Shown: piece after piece, positions 32,341 through 44,691 of the stretch
How the letters are laid out: every line of letters begins with the position of its first letter
How positions within the stretch are numbered: position 1 is the first letter of the stretch
Assembly: GCA_028583605.1 (NCBI GenBank)
Contig: CM053331.1
Span: 32,156,411 to 32,220,410, forward strand
DNA length: 64,000 nucleotides
From: Dastarcus helophoroides
Taxonomy: Eukaryota; Arthropoda; Insecta; Coleoptera; Bothrideridae
Reading direction: 5' to 3'
Translations under genes and position numbers: made by a program
The notes under the pieces: model-generated
Databases searched by the model: none
Told to the model about the DNA's origin: nothing
The model's input: the letters and a program-made list of their open reading frames with translations, nothing else

Positions 32341-35099
32341 CTGACTTTTTTTTTGAAGAATTTTACCATTTTAAAAGTTTCGAATATTTTCTAAAAGGTC
32401 GCCTTTCTTGAAACTGTAGACTTTTTGAAAATTTATATTTCAATATCGATATTTTTTTTAAAAATTCAACTTTTAATAAATTTGACATTTTCTAATAATT
32501 TCGACATTTTTGGACATTTTTTTTTAAATTTCTTCAATTTCCTGCTTTAATTTTTTTTCTAGAAATTTAAACGTTTTGTGAATACAAACAAACTCTTTCG
32601 AGAAAATTTACTTTTTTCAAAATGTCGATACTTTTCTAAAAATTTTGAAAAAAGTAAATATATCAGAGAATCGATATTCACGAAAAGTTTAAATTTCAAA
32701 AAAAAAGGTCGATACTTTTCTAAAAATTTTGACTTATTTAAAAAAGTTTTCGCCAAGTATTTTCAAGATTTTACTTTTTTGAAAATTTTGATTTTTCCAA
32801 GTGTTAAATTTTTTGAAAATTTAATGCTTTTCTGAGATATTGAATTTTTTAAAGATTTTGTTATATTTTCAAAATTTTTGCTGTTTGAAAATTCTCGTCT
32901 TATTCGAAGATGTCAAGTTTTTTGTAAGCTATACTTTTTCCAAAATTTGTATTTTTGAAGTTATTAAACTTTTGCAAAATTTCACTTTTTTTAAGTTCTA
33001 AATTCTATACTTTTTTAAGTTGTAAAAAATTTTGGTTATTTTTAAAACTGTTGATTTTGTTAGTTTTTAGCTATTAGTTTTCAAAATTTTGAGTTTTTTT
33101 CACACTACATTTTCTTAAAAATTGGAAGTTTCTTTAAAATTCCATTTTTTGGAAGAATTTCAATGTTTTTTTTAATCGGGAAAATTTTTTAATATCGAAA
33201 TTTTTGAAATTTTCGACTATATGAATTTTTTTTTAATTTCATTTTAGAACATTTTTAAAAATATCGACAATTTCATTTGAAAATGTTGACTCTATTTGGA
33301 AATTTCAAAACTGTTTCTAAATTTCCATTTTTTTTAACTTTTCAATTAAAATTTTCAATTTTCTAAAATAATGTTCTATTTTGAAAATTTGACCAAACAT
33401 TTTTCAATTTTTTTAAATATCGAATGTTGTTTTAAAATCTTGACCATTTTTAAAATTTTATTCCACTAATTTCCAAGATTTAAACGTTTTTGAATATTAC
33501 AAATTTTTAAAAAAATTTCTTCAAATGTTCAAATTTTTAAAATGTCAATTTCTTCAGTGTTGAAATTTTTTTTTGGAATTTCGATTACTTTTTAAAAATC
33601 TCGAGAATTTTAATTTTTCATGAAAATTTTTACATTATTCAAAATTGCGATATTTTAAAAATTTTAAGTTTTTTTTTGAAAATTCTTATTGTTTTCAAAA
33701 TTTTAACCTTTTATTTGAAAATTCAGATTTAACTTTCTGCCTTTTTTAAATTTCAACCTTTATTTAAAATTTCGTCTTATTTTCTACAATTTATACTTTT
33801 TCAAAATTTTCGTTTTATCCAAAATCACAATATCTTTTGTTTCGAGATGAAATTCGAAGGTTAGAAAATTTTTTGTAAATGTTATTTTAAAACTTAAATC
33901 ATCCTAATAAATTTTTTATTTTCATGAAAATTTGCGTTTTAAAAAACTCTATTTTTTAAATAAAATTTTTTAAACCACAAATTTCGAGATTTTTTTCAAT
34001 AAATTTCAAGTTTATCGAAATTTCTTCTATCTTCTTCTGAAACTCTCCAGTTCAAATTCAATAGTTTTATTATTTTTTTAAGTTAACGGTAATATGAAAA
34101 CTGAAAGTTTAAATTCAAAATTTCAACTTTTTTCAAAATTACGATTTTTTTTCAAAAATGTCGTCACCTTTTCCAATTTTAGAATATTTACAATTGTCGA
34201 TTTTTTCAATGTTTGAATTTTCTTTTCAAAAACCCATGTTTTTTAAAACCTCAGCTTTTTTCTGGAAATTTTAACTTTATACGAAAATTTTGACTTTTTT
34301 AAAAATACTGATGATGATATCTTCATTTTTTTAATATTTTTTTTCATAAATCTTGGTTTTTCCAAAATTCTACTCCTTTTCACATTGTGCTTGTTTTTTT
34401 TGATAATTTTGATTTTTAAATTTATCATTTGCCAAATTTTGGTTTTTTTTGAAATTTTTAATCTGTCCAAAATTTTAACTTTTCAGTTTTAAACATTTTT
34501 AAAAGTTTTCAAATCTTCTTATAATTTTGGTTTTTCTTGAATATTTAGTCTTTCAAAAATTCTGCGCTTTTTTGAAAATTTGGAAATTCCAAGTTTACGA
34601 TTTTTTTTTATTCAGATTTTCTTTCAAAGCTGAAAATTGGAAAAGAGTTTCGATATTTCTAAAAACAATCCCGATTCTGATTCTTGCCACATTTTACAAA
34701 TTTGCGTTTTATTCAAAATCTGGAAATGTGGAAATTCTTGGGTTTTAATTTTAGAGATTAGAGCGGAAGACCTGGGAAGAAAATGGTAAAATTTCAAAAA
34801 AATTTGACAACTTTTTAAAAAATTTCAGGTTTTTTTCACCAATTTTAATCTTCTATTTTGATGCAAACTTAAAATAGGAATTTCAATGTTTTTGAAATTT
34901 CGGCTTTAAAACGAAATATCGAGGATTAAATCGAAATGTTCAGATAAAAGTGAAAAGTTCAAGAAACACATTCAAAATATTTTGAGGTGAAACCCGCAAG
35001 TTAAAATTTGGAAGGTTTTTTATAAAATTTAGATTTCATAATCAAAATTTCGACAAGAACTTCGGAATCCGAAATTAGAAATAACAGTTGAAATTTCCA
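32341..35099. repeat. T-rich degenerate short-motif DNA
   Basis: Almost the whole stretch is variants of TTTTTTCAAAATTTCGAC on the plus strand, becoming A-rich after about 34860. ORFs in it are Lys/Phe/Ile-rich artefacts. Confidence 0.7.
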
Positions 35100-35155
35100 G
35101 AAATTCGAAATTCGAAATTCGAAATTCGAAATTCGAAATTCGAAATTCGAAATTC
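35100..35155. repeat. (GAAATTC)8 minisatellite
   Basis: Eight perfect copies of the heptamer GAAATTC. Each unit contains the palindrome GAATTC-like core when joined (TTCGAA at junctions). Confidence 0.95.
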
Positions 35156-36184
35156 GGTTGGTCCACATTCTATATTTCTACTTCTTTTGGCTGTTTTAAT
35201 GACAAAATGAATAAATATCGAGCATCGCATTCAAATTGTATCTTCTCCTTTTTTTCTCAAGACATATTGAATATTTTTACCTCAAAAAACGACAAGCAAA
35301 CTTTCTACGTCGCAAATACATATACATTTACTGGCAGACTGGTGTGAAATTGAAGCTGTCTTTTCTGGCAATTGTCGCATGGTTTGATCATGACCTATTT
35401 CGGTGACGAGTTTGCCGCTAACCTAATTCAACGTAGGTTACATAAATTTGGCGAATCGGTGACGTAGTTGCAGGCAGGTAAAAACGGCGTCGGCGTCGCG
35501 AAATTGCCAACGACGAGAAGAGAGAATTACCACGTTGGAGTGTGTATACCGCCCTTTCGAACGATTTAAATGCAAATTTTCCCGTTTGTTTGCTTAGAAA
35601 CTGATTTTTGTCGATTTTGCTTTACTTTGCGTTGTGTTATCTGGATATACAAATTGATAATCTCCCATTTTTTTGTTGTTGCAGAAATTTTCCAGCAATT
35701 TCGACTATAAATGCGTCGTATTTGGTCTTTTCTTTTTATCGTCATAACGAAAAATTGATCAAATTTCGAATCTTTAAAAAGAGAGGTAAAATTCAAAGTT
35801 AAAAAACATCCAGTGTTCGTATTTTCAGTCAAAATTTCACCTAAAAGTTCGAAATTCATACTATGGTTGATCTTTTTACAACATATACGAATTTGAAATT
35901 TTTGGTGTAAAAAATTCACTCAATTCAAAATTTCAAGTATTTTCTATTTCATTTTTTGTTTATTTGGTAAAATTTAATGTTTAACTATATATAATCGATA
36001 ATTTACCAGAATGCATAGTGATTCTTTCAAAATTTTAAAGTTTTTTTGGTAATTGATATAATTTTCTTGCAGTATTAGTAATAGTTTAACTTTTTGGCTT
36101 AAATCAACGTAAATATTTTCAACAAAATAATTCTGTTAATCTTTCTGGTTGGTACGTACTTCGAATTTTGATAGTGTCTTTATT
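35156..36184. other. Unique-looking intergenic DNA
   Basis: 35290-35560 has near-balanced composition with CpGs (GGCGTCGGCGTCGCGAAATTG). The rest is AT-rich. A 117-codon minus-strand frame (35566-35919) has no recognisable motif and I do not call it a gene. Confidence 0.45.
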
Positions 36185-36846
36185 CTGGATAGTTGTTTGT
36201 TTTATGACCTTTTTCGTTTTTGAAGAGTTCAGAAGTGCGAAGAGTCAGTCAAAGATTGGACCAAGTGTCATTCTTGAACTGGCGTTAACGCCATCAAGGT
36301 GCGTCGCGCTTGTGGTTTGGAAATTGAAAAAAATCTTCATTTGAGGTAACAAACGTCAGTTTGATTTATCTTTTAAAAAAAAAGTTTTTTTGTAACAGGG
36401 TGGTTCGTGAAGCTTTCAAAGATCATCTTATTGTTCAAGAGGTAGTTATCTTTACAGCTTCATATGCAGTCTAGGAAAAGGTTTTGCAATTTCTGAAAAC
36501 AAATTTTGAGTGATAATGTTGTAAAGAAATTTTGGAAGGATTCAATTGAATGTTGGGTTAGATGAATTTTTGAAAATGTGTGCTTCTAAAGAATTCATAG
36601 GATCAACTTCACTGTCGTGTTACTTATTTTTTTGAAGGAGAATGCTCAATAAAATAAGTAGGCTGCCCAAAGAATTTTAATTTCAGAAGGAAACATTTTT
36701 GCACTTTCAAGATTCATCGCTAGTGGCATTTCGTTTGAAGACCCAAAAAAGCAAAAAGGTCCTTATATTTTAAACAAAGAATTATAACGACCAAAAAGAG
36801 CTTGTCAGCTTCCTCCCCCTTCCCGGAAGATGTACATCCTCTACTG

Positions 36847-37956
36847 CAGGGGTGGCCAACAAGTCGATCGCGATCGACCGGTCGATCGCGAGACCAATTT
36901 TGGTCGATCACTCGCAAGTTCGGGGTTTGCGAAAAGTATCTCATAAAAACTTTAACTTAAAAAGTACAAATACTTTTTATTCAAATGTTTTCTGTGATTA
37001 GCTCATAGAAAGGATATAATTTTTATATTATCATTATTTTTATTAGTTTGTTTTGACATTTGAAATGGTTTTATTAAGTTCTTTTTCTTTGCACTTTTGC
37101 AATTCTGTTTTCTATTTAAAGCTTTTGTCGGTAGATAACTTTTTTGCTGCTGCTACTTTTTGCTACCTATATAAAATTTATTTGAATTGGGATATTACAA
37201 AATCAGCATAATACTTCGGCTTATGATAAAAACTTATACAATACATATAAAAACGTATATAAACAGAGACTAAATAGACTGAACGTAAGACGGTAAGCAG
37301 TGAAGCCAGTTGAAAGCCTGGCGGAAGCCTAGCTCAACCCAGCACTCTCATTATTTTGCAGACTTATTTGATATGGAGCAAAACGCCTTGGAAAATGAAA
37401 TTATAATTTTACAATCTGATTTAATCTTACAAGCCAGAAAATTTGAAGAAAATTTTTGGAAATATGTTAACCGAGAAAAGTATCCCAATATTATCAAATG
37501 TAGCGAATATATTTATTCTTGCTTTGGATCTACGTATCTGTGCGAATCGGCATTTTCATATTTACAATTGACTAAAACTAAACTTCGTTCCGTCCTGACC
37601 GATTCTCATACTGAGGACTCGTTATTGTCTTTGTCAGGATATACTCCAAATTATGATGCACTAGTAAAGGAAATGCAGACTCAGGTTTCTCATTAATTTA
37701 AAAAGTTTGAATGAATAAATGTTATTAATAAGTGCTCATGTTGTTTTAATTCCTCTGGACATAAGTTTTTTAACCCATTAAATAAATACTCATGTATGTA
37801 GATTATTTACCCCTTAATCATGGAGCTCGCCAAAGTGCACGTCGGTATAAAAGCACATTGCAAAAACATCCCCTTCTTACCTAAAAAATAGGTCGATCGC
37901 GACACAATTTTAAAATAAAAAGTAGATCTTATGTGCACCAAAGTTGGCCACACCTG
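36847..37956 (+). mobile_element. hAT transposon, 1110 bp, internally deleted
   Basis: TIRs CAGGGGTGGCCAAC and GTTGGCCACACCTG (one mismatch) with an 8-bp duplication CTCTACTG (36839-36846 and 37957-37964) are diagnostic of hAT. The subterminal regions carry GTCGATCGCGATCGAC palindromes at the left and GGTCGATCGCGACAC at the right. It is inserted at the end of the first satellite A unit. Only the C-terminal part of the transposase remains. Confidence 0.95.
37310..37696 (+). pseudogene. hAT transposase C-terminal (dimerisation) domain
   Basis: A 128-codon open frame. From residue ~66 it reads CFGSTYLCESAFSYLQLTKT, then LRSVLTDSHTEDSLL and SGYTPNYDALVKEMQ, the hAT family C-terminal dimerisation motif as seen in ZBED5/FAM200-like transposases. 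The DDE catalytic core and BED zinc finger are absent, so the fragment cannot transpose itself. The frame is undamaged. The first residues (MKAWRKPSSTQHSH) probably belong to non-coding sequence fused by the internal deletion. Confidence 0.88.
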
Positions 37957-40900
37957 CTCTACTGGATAGTTGTTTGTTTTATGACCTTTTTCGTTTTTGA
38001 AGAGTTCAGAAGTGCGAAGAGTCAGTCAAAGATTGGACCAAGGGTCATTCTTGAACTGGCGTTCACGCCTTCAAGGTGCATCGCGCTTGGGGTTTGGAAA
38101 TTGAACAACTTCTTCATTAGAGGTAATAAACCTCAGTTTGATTTGTTCTTTCTTAAAAAAATGTTTTTTTGTAACAGGGTGGTCCGTGAAGTTTTCGAAG
38201 TTCATCTTGTTGTTCAAGAGGTAGTTATCGTTACAGTTTCATATGAAGTCTAGCAAAAGGTCCTGCAGATTCTAAAAACAAATTTCGAGTGATAATATTG
38301 TAAAGAAATTTTGGAAAAATTCAACTGAGTGTTGTGTTAGATAAATTTTTGAAAATATGTGCTTCTGAAGGAATCCTAGAATCAACTCCACTATCGTGTT
38401 AATTTTTTTTTTGAAGGAGATTGTTCAATAAAATAACTGGCTGACCAGAGAATTTTAACTTCGGAAAGAAACTTTTTTGCACTTTCGAGATTCATCACTA
38501 GTGGCATTTCGTTTGAAGACCCAAAAAATCAAAAAGGTCCTTATATTTTAAGCAAAGAATGGTAACGACTAAAAAGAGCTTGTCAGCTTCCTCCCCCTTC
38601 CCGGAAGAAGTATATCCTGTACTGGATAGTTGTTTGATTTATAACCTTTTTCGTTTTTGAAGAGTTCAGAAGTGCGAAGAGTCAGTCAAAGATTGGACCA
38701 ACGGTCATTCTTTAACTGGCGTTCACGTCATCAAGGTGCTTCGCGCTTGTGGTTTGGGAATTGAACAATTCCTTCATTAGAGGTAATAAACATCAGTTTG
38801 ATTTGTTCTCCCTTAAAAAAATGTTTTTTTTTGTAACATGGTGGTTCGTGGAGTTTTCGAAGATAATGTTATTGTTCAAGAGGTAGTTATTGTTACAGTT
38901 TCATATGAAATCTAGGAAAAGTTTGTGCAATTTCTGAAAACAAATTTCGAGTGATAATGTTGTAAAGAAATTTTGGAAGGATTCAATTGAATCTTGTGTT
39001 AGATGAATTTTTGAAAATGTGTGCTTTTGAAGGATTCCTAAGATCAACTCGACTATCGTGTTTTCTTTTAAAGGAGGATGCTCATTAAAATAAGTAGGCT
39101 GACCATGGAATTGTAACTTCAGAAGGGAACATTTTTGCACTTTCGAGATTAATCGCTGGTGGCATTTCGTTTGAAGACCCAAAAAAGCAAAAAGGTCCTT
39201 ATATTTTAAACAAAGAATGGTAACTACTAAAAAGAGCTTGTCAGCTTTCTCCCCCTTCCCGAAAGAAGCATATCCTGTACTGGATAGTTGTTTGTTTTAT
39301 GACCTTTTTCGTTTTTGAAGAGTTTAGAAGTGCAAAGAGTCAGTCAAAGATTGGACCAAGGGTCATTCTTGAACTGGCGTTCACGCCATCAAGATGCATC
39401 GCTCTTGCGATTTGGGAATTGAACAGTTCCTTCATTAGAGGTAATAAACGTCAGCTTGATTTGTTATCCCTTTGAAAAAATATATTTTTTTTGTAACAGG
39501 GTGGTCTGTGAAGTTTTCGAAGATCATCTTATTATTCAAGAGGTAGTTATCGTGACAGTTTCATATGCAGCCTAGGAAAAGATTCTCCAATTTCTGAAAA
39601 CAAATTTCAAGTGATGATGTTGTCAAGAAATTTTGGAAGGATTCAATTGAATGTTGTGTTAAATGAATTTTTGAAAATGTGTGCTTCTGAAGGATTCTAG
39701 GATCAACTCCACTATTGTGTTAGTTTTTTTTTGAAGGAGAATGCTCAATAAAATCAGTAGGCTGTCCAGAGGATTTTAACTTCAGAAGGGAACACTTTTG
39801 CACTTTCAAGATTCATCACTAGTGGCATTTCGTTTGAAGACCCAAAAAATCAAAAAGGTCCTTATATTTTAAGCAAAGAATGGTAACGACTAAAAAGAGC
39901 TTGTCAGCTTCCTCCGCCTTCCCGGAAGATGTACATCCTCTACTGGATAGTTGTTTGTTTTATGACCTTTTTCGTTTTTGAGAATAACAATCAAGAAGCA
40001 AGAGTCAGTCAAAGATTGAACCAAGGGTCATTTTTGAACTGGCGTTCACGCCTTCAAGGTGCATCGCGCTTGGGGTTTGGGAATTGAACAATTCCTTCAT
40101 TAGAGGTAATAAACGTCAGTTTGATTTGTTCTCTCTTAAAAAAAATGTTTTTTTTTGTAACAGGGTGGTCCGTGAAGTTTTCGAAGATTATCTTGTTGTT
40201 CAAGAGGTAGTTATCGTTACAGTTTCATATGAAGTCTAGGAAAAGGTTCTGCAGATTCTGAAAACAAATTTCGAGTGATAATGTTGTAAAGAAATTTTGG
40301 AAGGATTCAACTGAGTGTTGTGTTAGATGAATTTCTGAAAATGTGTGCTTCTGAAAGATTCTTAGGATCAACTCCACTATCGTGTTACTTTTTTTTGAAG
40401 AAGAATGCTCAATAAAATAAGTAGGCTGACCAGAGTATTTTAACTTCAGAAGGGAACATTTTTGCACTTTCGAGATTCATCGCTGGTGGCATTTCAGTTG
40501 AAGACCCAAAAAAGCCAAACGGTCCTTATATTTTAAAGAAAGAATAGTAACGACTACCTAAAAAGAGCTTGTCAGTTTACTCCCCCTTCCCGGAAGAAGT
40601 ATATTATTCTGTACTGGATAGTTGTTTGTTTTATGACCTTATTCGTTTTTGAAGAGTTCAGAAGAGCGAAGAGTCAGTCAAAGATTTGGACCAAGGGTCA
40701 TTCTTGAAACTGGCGTTCACGCCATCAAGGTGCATCGCGCTTGTGGTTTGGGAATTAAACAATTCCTTCATTAGAGGTAATAAACGTCAGTTTGATTTGT
40801 GGTCCCTTAAAAAAATGGTTTTTTTTGTAAACAGAGTGGTTCGTGAAGTTTTCGAAGATCATCTTATTGTTCAAGAGGTAGTTATTGTTACAGTTCATAT

Positions 40901-43180
40901 GAAGCCTAGGAAAAGGTTCTGCAGATTTCTGAAACCAATTTGGAGTGATAATGTTTTAAGGAAATTTTGGAAGGATTCAATCGAATGTTGTTAGATGAAT
41001 TTTTAAAAATGTGTGCTTTTGAAGGATTCCTAGGATCAACTCGACTATCGTGTTTTCTTTTTAAAGGAGGATGCTCATTAAAATAAGAGAATTTTAAATT
41101 CAGAAGGGAACATTTTTGCACTTTCGAGATTCATCGTTAGTGGCATTTCGTTTTAAAGACCCAAAAAAGCCAAACGGTCCTTATATTTTAAACAAAGAAT
41201 GGTAACTACTAAAAAGAGCTTATCAGCTTTCTCCCCCTTCCCGAAAGAAGCATATCCTGTAGTGGTTAGTTGTTTGTATTATGACCTTTTTCGTTTTTGA
41301 AGAATTTAGAAGTGCAAAGAGTCAGTCAAAGATTGGACCAAGGGTCATTCTTGAACTGGCGTTCACGCCATCAAGATGCATCGCTCTTGCGATTTGGGAA
41401 TTGAACAGTTCCTTCATTAGAGGTAATAAACGTCAGCTTGATTTGTTATCCCTTTGAAAAAATATATTTTTTTTGTAACAGGGTGGTCTGTGAAGTTTTC
41501 GAAGATCATCTTATTATTCAAGAGGTAGTTATCGTGACAGTTTCATATGCAGCCTAGGAAAAGATTCTCCAATTTCTGAAAACAAATTTCAAGTGATGAT
41601 GTTGTCAAGAAATTTTGGAAGGATTCAATTGAATGTTGTGTTAAATGAATTTTTGAAAATGTGTGCTTCTGAAGGATTTCTAGGATCAACTCCACTATTG
41701 TGTTAGTTTTTTTTCTTTGAAGGAGAATGCTTAATAAAATCAGTAGGCTGACCAGAGGATTTTAACTTCAGAAGGAAACACTTTTGCACTTTCGAGATTC
41801 ATCGCTAGTGGCATTTCGTTTGAAGACCCAAAAAAGCAAAAGGTCCTTATATTTTAAACAAAGAATTGTAACGACGAAAAAGAGCTTGTCAACTTCCTCC
41901 CCCTTCCCGGAAAATGTACATCCTCTACTGGATAGTTGTTTGTTTTATGACCTTTTTCGTTTTTGAGAATGACAACCAAAAAGCAAGAGTCAATCAAAGA
42001 TTGGACCAAGGGTCATTCTTGAACTGGCGTTCACGCCATCAAGGTGCAACGCGCTTGTGGTTTGGGAATTGAACAATTCCTTCATTAGAGGTAATAAACG
42101 TCAGTTTGATTTGTTCTCTCTTTAAAAAAATATTTTTTTTTTATAACAGGGTGGCCCGTGAAGTTTTCGAACATCATCTTGTTGTTCAAGAGGTAATTAT
42201 CGTTACAGTTTCATATGAAGTCTAAGAAAAGGTTTTGCAATTTCTGAAAACAAATTTTGAGTGATAATGTAAAGAAATTTTAAAAGGATTCAATGGAATG
42301 TTGTGTTAGATGAACATTTGAAAATGTGTGCTTTTGAAGGATTCCTTGAATCAACTCCACTATTGTGTTATCGTGTTAATTTTTTTTGAAGGAGATTGCT
42401 CAATAAAATAATTGGCTGACCAGAGAATTTTGACTTCAGAAGGGAACATTTTTGCGCTTTCGAGATTCATCACTAGTGGCATTTTGTTTGAAGACCCAAA
42501 AAAGCAAAAAGGTTCTTATATTTTAAAGAAAGAATAGTAACGACTACGACTAAAAAGAGCTTGTCAGTTTACTCCCCCTTCCCGGAAGAAGTATATTATT
42601 CTGTACTGGATAGTTGTTTGTTTTATGACCTTATTCGTTTTTGAAGAGTTCAAAAGAGCGAAGAGTCAGTCAAAGTTTGGACCAAGGGTCATTCTTAAAC
42701 TGGCGTTCACGCCATCAAGGTGCATCGCGCTTGTGGTTTGGGAATTAAACAATTCCTGCATTAGAGGTAATAAACGTCAGTTTGATTTGTGGTCCCTTAA
42801 AAAAATGGGTTTTTTTTGAAACAGAGTGGTGCGTGAAGTTGTCGAAGATCATCTTATTGTTCAAGAGGTAGTTATTGTTACAGGTTCATATGAAGCCTAG
42901 GAAAAGGTTCTGCAGATTCTGAAAACCAATTTGGAGTGATAATGTTGTAAAGAAATTTTGGAAGGATTCAATTGAATGTTGTGTAAGAGGAATTTTTGAA
43001 AATTTGTGCTTCTGAAGGATTTCTAGGATCAACTCCACTATTGTGTTAGTTTTTTTTCTTTGAAGGAGAATGCTTAATAAAATCAGTAGGCTGACCAGAG
43101 GATTTTAACTTCAGAAGGAAACACTTTTGCACTTTCGAGATTCATCGCTAGTGGGATTTCGTTTGAAGACCCAAGAAAGC

Positions 43181-43340
43181 AAAAACAAAACTCATGACTT
43201 AAAAAAAGACCATAATATTTTTGAAAAATCGGTCTTTAGGCATCTGGAGCTTTCTAGAGGTCTCCGGAAATGGAAGCGTCTAGAAGCAGGTGTCAGATAT
43301 ATAAATAAGCTCTTCTTCGTTGTGATTCATTCAGTTACCC
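43181..43340 (+). promoter_or_regulatory. TATA/initiator promoter with heat-shock-element-like sites
   Basis: TATATAAATA at 43298-43307, then an insect-type initiator TTCAGTT with its A at 43333, about 33 bp downstream. Upstream, GAGCTTTCTAGAG (43238), TCTCCGGAAATGGAAG (43261) and TCTAGAAG (43279) are inverted nGAAn/nTTCn modules like those bound by heat-shock factor. It lies right after the end of the satellite. No downstream coding exon was recognised, so its target is unknown. Confidence 0.45.
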
Positions 43341-44339
43341 CTTTAAGGGTTAAATTTTAAAGTATTCTTTCTTAGTAGATGTCTACGTCGTATAGGAAAA
43401 TATTCTGCCAAATTTCTAATTTGTTTTAGAGATTCCATGATGAGTAAGTAGGTGTGTGAGTGGTAGTCCGCGTTCAATAAGAACAGCCACTGATCTATGA
43501 GATAAAATCTCAATTAATAACCAAATGGAAACTATAGGCAACATTTGTGATATAAAACATAAACGAAGGGTTAATAAAAATTCCTTTAATCTACCGTTAA
43601 AGCCTAACAAATATTTAATTTCAATAGCTAAGCCGTAATGCGGTTTTTAAAAGCTAGTCGCTAACGTAGATCAAACAACTAATCCCCTTAATAAAATATG
43701 TATCCCGTCTGCCAGTCGAGGATGAACTAGAACTTGATAACCTTCAACAACTGCATCAACAAGTAAAAGGATAACACCAAGACGGGATCTACTGAAATTT
43801 TTCTCGTAAGGGTTGGCAACGCAGGCGCCCTTTCAGTCAGTCAGGTAGCGATCAGGGTTGGCCGGGCAAACGAACGTAATATCCGCGCAGTTCCGTCGCC
43901 CGCCACGGACCAGAGCCAGACGCTCGCAACAGGTAGCCCCAACTTGATTCCTCTCTCTCATGTGTGCGGCGCCGTTATCTATGCTCTTCCGCCTCACACC
44001 ACCGCACGGATACGCTTTTAAAACTGTGTGAAAATTGCGAAAGGAAAATTTTATCGCCCCGTTTCGATGTCGGTTTAGAGTATTTTCACCAATTGTGTCA
44101 CTAGTTAACTCACATGGACAATTTTTGTTTGTAGCGCGGTGATAATTGGTGAGTTTTGGTGTTTAGAAATATAGATCACGAAGAACTAAAAACAGGAACG
44201 AGTAACTGTTAATGTTGATGTGTAAATGTACAATTAAACTTTTTTTAATTTGATTTGATAACAAATCCACATCGGTTTATTTGCTGAAGTGTATCAGGAA
44301 TTGGAAAGTCTCTTTTTGTTTTCTTTGCTTGATCCGATA
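43341..44339. other. Non-satellite region with a CpG-rich, first-exon-like segment
   Basis: 43800-44060 is markedly richer in GC and CpG (GGCAACGCAGGCGCCC, CGCCCGCCACGG) and contains TTTCAGTCAGTCAGG, an initiator-like sequence, near 43829. A consensus splice donor TTG|GTGAGT lies at about 44148. I infer a possible promoter plus non-coding first exon on the plus strand, without an identified gene. 43440-43800 shows nothing recognisable. Confidence 0.4.
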
Positions 44340-44480
44340 TGATAACGAAGGCTTCCACGGCCAGAGTCAGTACAGGATATAGTTCTTCCGGGATTAGACC
44401 GTGTCAAAGAACTACTAAAAGTTTTCTTTTAGTAATTCTTTGACACGGTCCAATCCCGGAAGAAGTATATCCTATATTGA
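44340..44480. repeat. Penelope-like terminal sequence folded into a hairpin
   Basis: 44340-44423 matches 28896-28980 (GATAACGAAGGCTTCCACGG…, TCCGGGATT). It is then followed at once by its inverted copy (44426-44476), giving a near-perfect ~45-bp hairpin of AGGATATA…TTCTTCCGGGATT. No coding part is present. Confidence 0.9.
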
Positions 44481-44513
44481 TCCGATATGTTAGAAGAAGT
44501 CCTAGTTACTCAC

Positions 44514-44691
44514 AATGACCACAAAAACGTTACCATGGTCCACAAACCAAAGGATTTCATCATAAAGCAGATCTGCTCTAAAGTGGAAGCAGCCTCTGTT
44601 TCAATGGCCACAAAAACGTTACCATGATCCACCAACCAAAGGTTTTCATCACAAAGCAGTCTGTTCTAAAGAGGGAGCAACCTCTGTTTCT
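44514..44691. repeat. Two-copy 89-bp tandem duplication
   Basis: CCACAAAAACGTTACCATG and the following ~70 bp occur twice, 89 bp apart, at roughly 85% identity. On the minus strand each copy can be read as (L)LWFVDHGNVFV-like peptide, but stops and frame changes break it. Confidence 0.85.

Larger units (their letters stand above)
36185..43180. repeat. Satellite of ~660-bp units in an A-B-C higher-order repeat
   Basis: Units start with CTGGATAGTTGTTTGTTT at 36185, 37962, 38622, 39280, 39943, 40614, 41262 (GTGGTTAG variant), 41928 and 42606, i.e. nine units of 648-678 bp once the hAT insertion is removed; the last is truncated near 43180. Diagnostic variants recur every third unit (period ~1.98 kb): A units end GGAAGATGTACATCCTCTACTG, two B units carry GAGAATAACAATC or GAGAATGACAACC, C units end CCCGAAAGAAGCATATCCTGTA or carry AGTTCAGAAGAGCG. 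Every unit keeps the palindrome TGGCGTTCACGCCA (or TGGCGTTAACGCCA). Confidence 0.93.

Noticed and set aside
35100..35155. GAAATTC direct repeats as a possible CRISPR array
   Set aside because: There are no spacers; it is a heptamer minisatellite in eukaryotic DNA.
35566..35919. 117-codon minus-strand ORF
   Set aside because: Lys/Asn/Ile-rich translation of AT-rich DNA, without motif, signal peptide or splice context.
37933..38253. 106-codon ORF recurring in the 660-bp satellite units, with an apparent GTAATAA…TTTTTTGTAACAG intron
   Set aside because: Other units break the frame with indels and stops at the same places (e.g. 39943 and 39280 units), so there is no sign of protein-level constraint; it follows from repeat homogenisation.
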